A stretch of 64,000 bases of DNA from Cytidiella melzeri (lineage: Eukaryota; Basidiomycota; Agaricomycetes; Polyporales; Irpicaceae). The position numbers and the translations under genes are program-made. Positions within the stretch are counted from its first letter, which is position 1; the number at the start of each line of letters is the position of its first letter. The notes below the pieces were generated by a model. That model had not been told where the DNA came from. It did not search any database and saw only the letters and a program-made list of their open reading frames with translations. Below, in pieces: positions 58,786 through 64,000 of this stretch. Where the stretch lies: NCBI GenBank assembly GCA_022592445.1, contig JABYQR010000120.1, forward strand, positions 51,831 to 115,830, read 5' to 3'.

Positions 58786-59382
58786 TAGTCTCGGATCCAG
58801 ACGTTCTGAGGGAGACAAGGTCGCTGCGCTCCGAGAGGCAGGAGAGGCAGTCGCCAGGGCTCCTGCCAAGAAAGGGGCAAAAAGAGCTGCAAGAATAAGT
58901 CTACAAATTGGGAAAATGATGGCGCAGAATGTTACAACAATCAAGGTGAACAGAACATCTGGTCTTTTTTGTCAGAGTGGGGATAGATCATACCCCACGT
59001 GGCACGAATTCTTGAAAAATGAGCTCTTCAATCTATGGGCGTCTGCGCTAAGATTAGATTACGGTCTGTAATTATGGCTTCATGCTGGTGCCACGTTGCG
59101 GCCACCACTACCTACCAAAACCTTCAAATACAATGATTTTCCCCGCTGTGAAAAATGCGACCACTATTGCCCTGACGAGCCCTCGTGCACTCATACAAGT
59201 CAGTCACAGGTGCGTTTTTCCCCCTTCATGTGCAACGAGGATCAAAGTTTGCCCAAACAAACTTTGTACTGCCACGTAATCCTGGCGTACTGCGTACCGC
59301 AAAACAAACAGGTATGGCTCATATTTACTTCTTCATTTGTAAAAGGTCTGGCTCTAATTCTATCTACCGCAGAACATCTCCC
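58786..59382. other. region between foldback and DUF6589 gene
   Basis: About 600 bp. A plus-strand frame (59096-59300) reads RCEKCDHYCPDEPSCTH, rich in Cys and His, and could be part of an upstream exon of the DUF6589 gene. I cannot show splicing to it. No other feature. Confidence 0.35.
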
Positions 59383-61010
59383 ATGCCTCCTTGTAGACAA
59401 CCCCACTCCAATGACTACAACCTCGAGCCAGACGACAACAAGATTCATTCCGGTGAAGATGTGCTTGAACCCGACGTGGATCTAACTCCTGCGCAGCTCA
59501 AGGAGCAGCGCACTGGCATCTTAGGCCGCACGGACAAGTGCCGGATGTTCCTGCAGAAACTCACCAAGGGCAACATTACACGGCGCATTGAAGCCTCAAT
59601 CAAATACATGAGAGAGGAGCAACATCTCGATGTGGCCAATCTCTTATATTACATGACAACTCTTCAGGGGGAGCCCGAGGACTCTGTTCCAGTCAGGTAT
59701 GCACTTACTTTGACTACCAGTAATCGAGACATTGCTCATGCACTGGCAGGTACGCTCAAACCGCATTCCTTCACAGCAACAATTTTCCGTGGATGCTGCG
59801 CAGATGGAGACAAGGACGAGACCGCATCCACAATAAAGGCTTCAAGACTCAAGCCGCTCGAGCGGAGATGGACCAATGGTCCGTCGAGAATGTCAACATG
59901 CTCATCAACAGGGATATGCGAGAGATTGGACCAAGCATGCTCGCCCCTATCAAAAATCTCGACGAGGAGAGTCTCCTCACGCTGAACCTCCTGGACTTGG
60001 CTGCGACTGCTCGAGCAAAGGCTCCGGTCCTCTGGAGCGTTCTTCACAATGCATCGTTGACCCCTCAACAGATTGCACGCAACACGTACAAGGACCACAC
60101 CGCGGTAAGCACGTACACCGCCATTTCGCACGCACTCTCACATATATCACTAACCCATCATTATGATGGTCAGCATGTGTTGTATGGGCGTTCACACCGC
60201 CGGTGCCTCCTCCAATGCTTCAACACTGTGTGCTTCAAGGCCAGCAGTCTCGCAGCCAAGGCCAACGACACCACCCATTTGTATGGCATCACGATGAGCC
60301 ACTCGTGGGTGTATAACCTCATCGAGAAGCTCTACAACGACGCAAAGCGCAAGATGTTCCACAACACCCTCCGTTATGCCTTCGCCGCCACCCACGACAA
60401 CCTCAACTTGGCCTTCAAGGTCTACAAGCAGCGCCGCAACAGCCAGAGCACCTTTGACAGTGGCACCACTGCCACTGTATATATCTTCAAGGATGCTAAC
60501 ATTGTCTGGCCGCGACGTGACTCCTATCAGACCCAGCGCGCACTCCAATCAAAAACCCCATCACCGCCACCGAGATCATGAAACTCGAGCTTGCCGCGGT
60601 GCCTCACCTTTGCATTCAAGCCATCAACAGGGTTCTCAAGTTTCTCACCAATTTGCCTGACTTTGATTTCGAGAACTACCGCTTTAACGATAAGGTCATC
60701 TTCGTCCCTCCTCCTCCTGTCTTTCAGCTTCCGACTGGCAAGGATCATGCGGTCTGTCAGTATGTAATGGACACTGTGCACCAGGAGTCTGCCTCTCAGG
60801 AAGGCACGAGGAGGTGTCTCGACGAGTGGATGAAGCAGCTGCACCTCAACGGTCCACAGGCTCATAACCATCCCACCCACAATCACACCCTTGTCTGGAT
60901 TGGTGACCAGCTCACAACGGTTCGCATTCACTCAGTCAAGAAGAACCGCAGTGAGAACAACAACTTCCTGCAGTGTCTCGAGCAATTTGTTGAGATCTTT
61001 GGATGGTTTC
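59383..61010 (+). pseudogene. DUF6589-family gene fragment, broken by retroelement insertion
   Basis: N-terminal and central part of a DUF6589 protein, a large family of unknown function that is highly repeated in Agaricomycetes. Exon 1 59383-59696 and exon 2 59804-60104 join in phase (…SVPV / RWRQGRDRIHNKGF…, ending ARNTYKDHTA). The next part carries AKRKMF, THDNLNLAFKVYKQRRNSQSTFDSGTTATVYIF and, after a frame change near 60540, ELAAVPHLCIQAINRVLKFL and NHTLVWIGDQLTTVRI. The family similarity stops at FGWF (about 61008), exactly where the LTR of the gypsy element begins (TGACACGG at 61011). The frame change and the inserted element mean no full product can be made here. The remaining C-terminal part should lie to the right of the window, beyond the element. 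Confidence 0.7.
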
Positions 61011-61767
61011 TGACACGGAGACAAGGCTCGACGTGACAAACAGGGACACGAAGTGGATGACGACGAAGTGGTGGTGGTAGGCGTGAAGCTCAATACTCTC
61101 ACCAGCTATAAACCTTATACAGATGTCTAGCCCAGTAAAGACCAAGTTAGCATTGATACTACTCGCTATGTAGTACAAGAGGGGTGTTGCTTACCTAGCC
61201 CAGTAAAGACCAAGAGGTCGAGATGGGGGCTAGGAGCGTACATGTAGCTGCTTATATAGACTTCAGGGACCTGCGCACAGACCATGTTGAGGGCAGGCTT
61301 TGCAAGAAGCCGCGTGAACGAAGAACAAAAGAACTACCTAAAGGAGAACAATAGCTATTGTCTAGACCTTGCCAAGAACTCTACCCGTGAGAGAATCTAT
61401 CTAAAAGGAGACCAACTATTGTATTCCATTCCCACACCTGTGAGAACATCCTTCCATAAAGAGAACAATAAGGAAAGAACAAAAGGAGTCCATGTGGACG
61501 TCATTTATGATATCAAACCCTAGCTATGGGCTGAACCATGTGTCTGTAGCCATGTGGTCTTACTTAAGCTAAGTCACATGCCAGTGTGACGTAGTAGCAA
61601 GTAATGTGACCGTGTGGAGCGTCTAAGCCACGTGATACGGGCGCTTAATAGACGTGAAAAGGGAGTTTATGCAGGGAAGGTTGCAACTGAGCTGCAGCCC
61701 GGAGTTTTACAGATAAAAACAAGAGGTAAATTGCGAAAATTAAGGGCTAGTCAGGCCATCCATGACA
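61011..61767 (-). repeat. 3' LTR of the second gypsy element, with TSS intron
   Basis: 757 bp, TG at 61011 and CA at 61767 on the plus strand, with imperfect 8-bp ends (TGACACGG against TGTCATGG). Both ends agree with those of the decayed LTR at 24235-24808. In the sense direction a TATATAAG box (about 61251-61258) is followed by a 20-bp unit (61214-61195) repeated exactly at 61146-61127. The 68 bp between the unit ends begin GTAAGC, contain TGCTAAC and end GGCTAG, a well-formed intron. Confidence 0.85.
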
Positions 61768-61932
61768 TTACCCCCCTCCTAAAATCGAGCGTCCTCGCGA
61801 AGCATCACTGTGCTGTGGTGATAGAGGTCTTCTACCCGTCTACAGGGATTCAGCAGAATTGCCCCGATTGTCTAGTCAGAAGGATGCTAGGAAGTTTCTC
61901 CCCTTCTGGTGTCGTTGACTCGACGTTACCCG

Positions 61933-64000
61933 TCAGTGTGATGTTCTTGAGATATCCAGACCAATGTGTTTGCCTTCATCCCAGCTAAGATCGTATGTAG
62001 ATGGATAGATCGTGCGAAGGAAAGCGGGGTCGGTCTGGGTATTGAATTCCCGAAAGTGCGAGCGGAGATCCGCGAAGAGTGAAGCTTTGATGACCCGGGG
62101 CGCTCCGGGGTTTGCTTTGTAGAAGTCGTCAATCGCTTCTTGACTATTCTCGAGGTTTTCTACTGGTTCCCAGCTATTGTGTCCGTCTGAATACCCTTCC
62201 CATTTGACTAGGAATTGTAGCTTCTTCCATCGTCCGTGTAGCCTGCTGTCTAGCACTTTCTTGACGACGTACTGCTCTTCTCCTTCTATAACGATAGGAT
62301 CAGGAGGTGGAGGTACGTCTTTGCCGTTGTCGTGCCAGGGACTTAGACGGTTGATGTGGAAGACGGGGTGGATTCGGAGATAGCTGGGTAGATGGAGTTT
62401 GTAATCGAGATCGCCAATGCGTTCGATGACCTTGTACGGGCCGAGTTGTCGAGGACCGAGTTTAGGGGTAGCCTGGTGAATCTGGACGTTTTTAGCATTT
62501 AGCCAGACCATGTCCCCTACTTGGAAGACGCGTGGAGAGCGCTTCTCAGACTCGTAGAGTTGCTTCATCTTTTCTTTGCTTAGACGAAGAGCTGCTTCGG
62601 TCTCCTTGCGTACTCGAGCCATGTTGTCAAGGCGCTCATCGAGTGATGGGATATTGCTTCGCTTGCCGACTGGTATAGTGAAGTCGGGGCGATATCCGTA
62701 GATGACTTCAAACGGTGTTTGTGAATTACCCGCATGTACTCGCGAGTTGAGTGCAAACTCAGCCGCCGGCAGATGATCTACCCAGTCGTCTTGTCGTTGC
62801 TGACAGAATAGACGCAGGTACTGTTCGATATCCTGGTTTTTGCGTTCGACTTTGCCATTTCCTTGCGGATGATAGGCGGTCGTAAAACCAGTCTCTATGC
62901 CTAAGCGGTGATAGAGCGCACGCATGAAGCGCGCTGCAAACTGGGGTCCTCGGTCAGAGAACACCTTCTTGGGAATGCCGTGAAGTCGGAATACTTCTTT
63001 GTAGTGTAGATCGGCAATCTCCTCAGCGTTAACCCTAGTGGTAGTAGGGATGATGTGCGTTTGATCGGAGTAGTGGTCAACGTAGACCGCGATCGAATCG
63101 AATCCCTTAGAGGGTGGCAGCTGAGTGATGAGATCTACACCGATGTGTTCCCAAGGTCCGGCCGGAGTTTCCTGAGGCTGTAGTACTGCTTTAGGATGTG
63201 GAGCTGATTTGTAACGCTGACAGCGATCACAGCCTAGTACGTAAGTCTCTACAAAGGCATTCATCTTCGGCCACCAATAGTGTCGTGAGACTAGCTCTAT
63301 GGTGCCGTGTTTGCCCGGATGACCAGCCGCGGGTGTGTCATGGCAAGATTTGACAATTTCGTAACGGAGCTCTTTGTTGTTAGGGATGTAGAGTTTTCCC
63401 TTGTAATAGATGAGTCCGTCACTCTCTTCCCATTCGAGTAAACCGCCGACAAGTTTGCGAGGACCCTTCTTGCGAAGGGTAGCGAGAGCTTGTGCGACTT
63501 CTGCTTCTTGCTCCGTGCATTCTCGGATCTTTGATTCGAGTGGAGAAGCAGTGGCGAGCGCACTGGTAGCGAGGATCCGGAAGTGTTCCGGTTTCAGTAC
63601 CACCTGATCCTTGTTGTCTTCTTCGTCCGTGACAGCGTGAGAGTGAAGACGAGAGAGAGGATCAGCGTGTATCATGGTACTACCGGGCTTGTGTACCAAC
63701 ACGAAGTCGAAGTCAGCCAAGAGTAATGACCAACGTGCTTGACGTCGAGTGAGGTGTTGCGCAGTCTTCCAGTACTGCAAGTTTGCGTGATCTGTCCAGA
63801 TCTCAAACGGTTCCTTGAGCCCCTCAAGGTAATGGCGCCAATCTTTGAGAGCCTCGGTGATTGCTAACATCTCCCGATCAAAGATTTCGTAGTTACGTCT
63901 GCTTCAGTCATAGAGGCGGACCGGTAGGCATAGGGTGGTAGAATCCATCTTCCTTGGATTTCTGGGAGATGATTCCACCGGTCGCATAGCCCGAGGCATC
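61933..64000 (-). pseudogene. pol (RNase H-integrase-chromodomain) of the second gypsy element
   Basis: A 645-codon open frame (63870-61933) continues an upstream frame that enters from the right edge. Order: end of RNase H (EIWTDHANLQYWK, DADPLSRLHS-like), integrase zinc region (GHPGKHGTIELVSRHYWWPKM ... CDRCQRYK), catalytic core with IGVDLITQLPPS, SDRGPQFAARF and the final E in KVERKNQDIEQYL, then a GPY-like motif (LGPYKVIERIGDLDYKL) and a chromodomain (FLVKWEGYSDGHNSWEP). Between about 63885 and 63940 the RNase H frame is lost twice by apparent single-base losses, giving a stop before MLAITEALKDW. The integrase and chromodomain look intact. Confidence 0.85.

Larger units (their letters stand above)
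61011..64000 (-). mobile_element. Ty3/gypsy chromovirus, second family (runs off the right edge)
   Basis: LTR retrotransposon on the minus strand inserted into the DUF6589 gene. Its 3' LTR is 61011-61767, followed (in plus-strand order) by the polypurine tract (AGGAGGGGGG in sense, just right of 61767) and the end of pol. Only the part from RNase H to the chromodomain is in the window; the 5' half and 5' LTR are beyond 64000. It differs from the 37-43 kb element in LTR length (757 against 300 bp) and protein sequence. The decayed copy at 23.6-24.8 kb belongs to this family. Confidence 0.9.

Overview
This 64 kb window is eukaryotic nuclear DNA from a filamentous fungus, most likely a mushroom-type basidiomycete (Agaricomycetes). 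The genes are dense and cut by many short GT-AG introns (about 50-75 nt). The inventory is fungal: a PalB/Rim13 calpain, a Zn2Cys6 factor, a P450, chromodomain Ty3/gypsy retroelements and a DUF6589-type protein. No rRNA, tRNA or CRISPR was seen. All assignments rest on reading translations and splice signals; no database search was run.

Layout. 1-6.2 kb: three tandem minus-strand FAD-dependent aromatic monooxygenases (the first cut by the window edge). 7.3-10.7 kb: calpain of the ambient-pH pathway. 11.6-13.7 kb: a fourth monooxygenase, on the plus strand. 14.2-16.2 kb: GlcNAc-6-phosphate deacetylase. 16.4-17.8 kb: Old Yellow Enzyme with an unusual active site. 19.3-21.6 kb: F-box protein. 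About 22.1-26.0 kb: AT-rich, CpG-poor block holding a decayed gypsy remnant. 26.2-29.7 kb: small membrane ORF, Syn8-type SNARE, C2H2 zinc-finger protein. 30.5-36.5 kb: Gfd2-like nuclease-fold protein, P450, DUF1348 protein. 37.4-43.4 kb: an almost intact, very young gypsy chromovirus with 300-bp LTRs and a 5-bp target duplication. 44.2-48.6 kb: Zn2Cys6 factor and two YCII-domain paralogues. 50.2-56.7 kb: bZIP factor with a membrane segment, alpha/beta hydrolase, ISA2. 57-64 kb: repeats, a 480-bp foldback element, and a DUF6589 gene broken by a second gypsy element that runs off the right edge.

The genes look like a mixture of housekeeping functions (pH signalling, Fe-S assembly, SNARE traffic, amino-sugar catabolism) and expanded redox or detoxification enzymes (four monooxygenases, OYE, P450, hydrolase, YCII). 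No polyketide, peptide or terpene synthase is present, so this is not an evident secondary-metabolite cluster.

The most unusual signal is shared by four different LTR or LTR-like promoters (22.4, 37.5/43.2, 57.9 and 61.2 kb). Each has a TATA box, then about 30-45 bp downstream a 12-24 bp unit that is directly repeated with a 55-68 bp period, so that a well-formed GT...AG intron lies exactly between the end of unit 1 and the end of unit 2. This looks like introns created by tandem duplication at the transcription start of retroelement promoters.
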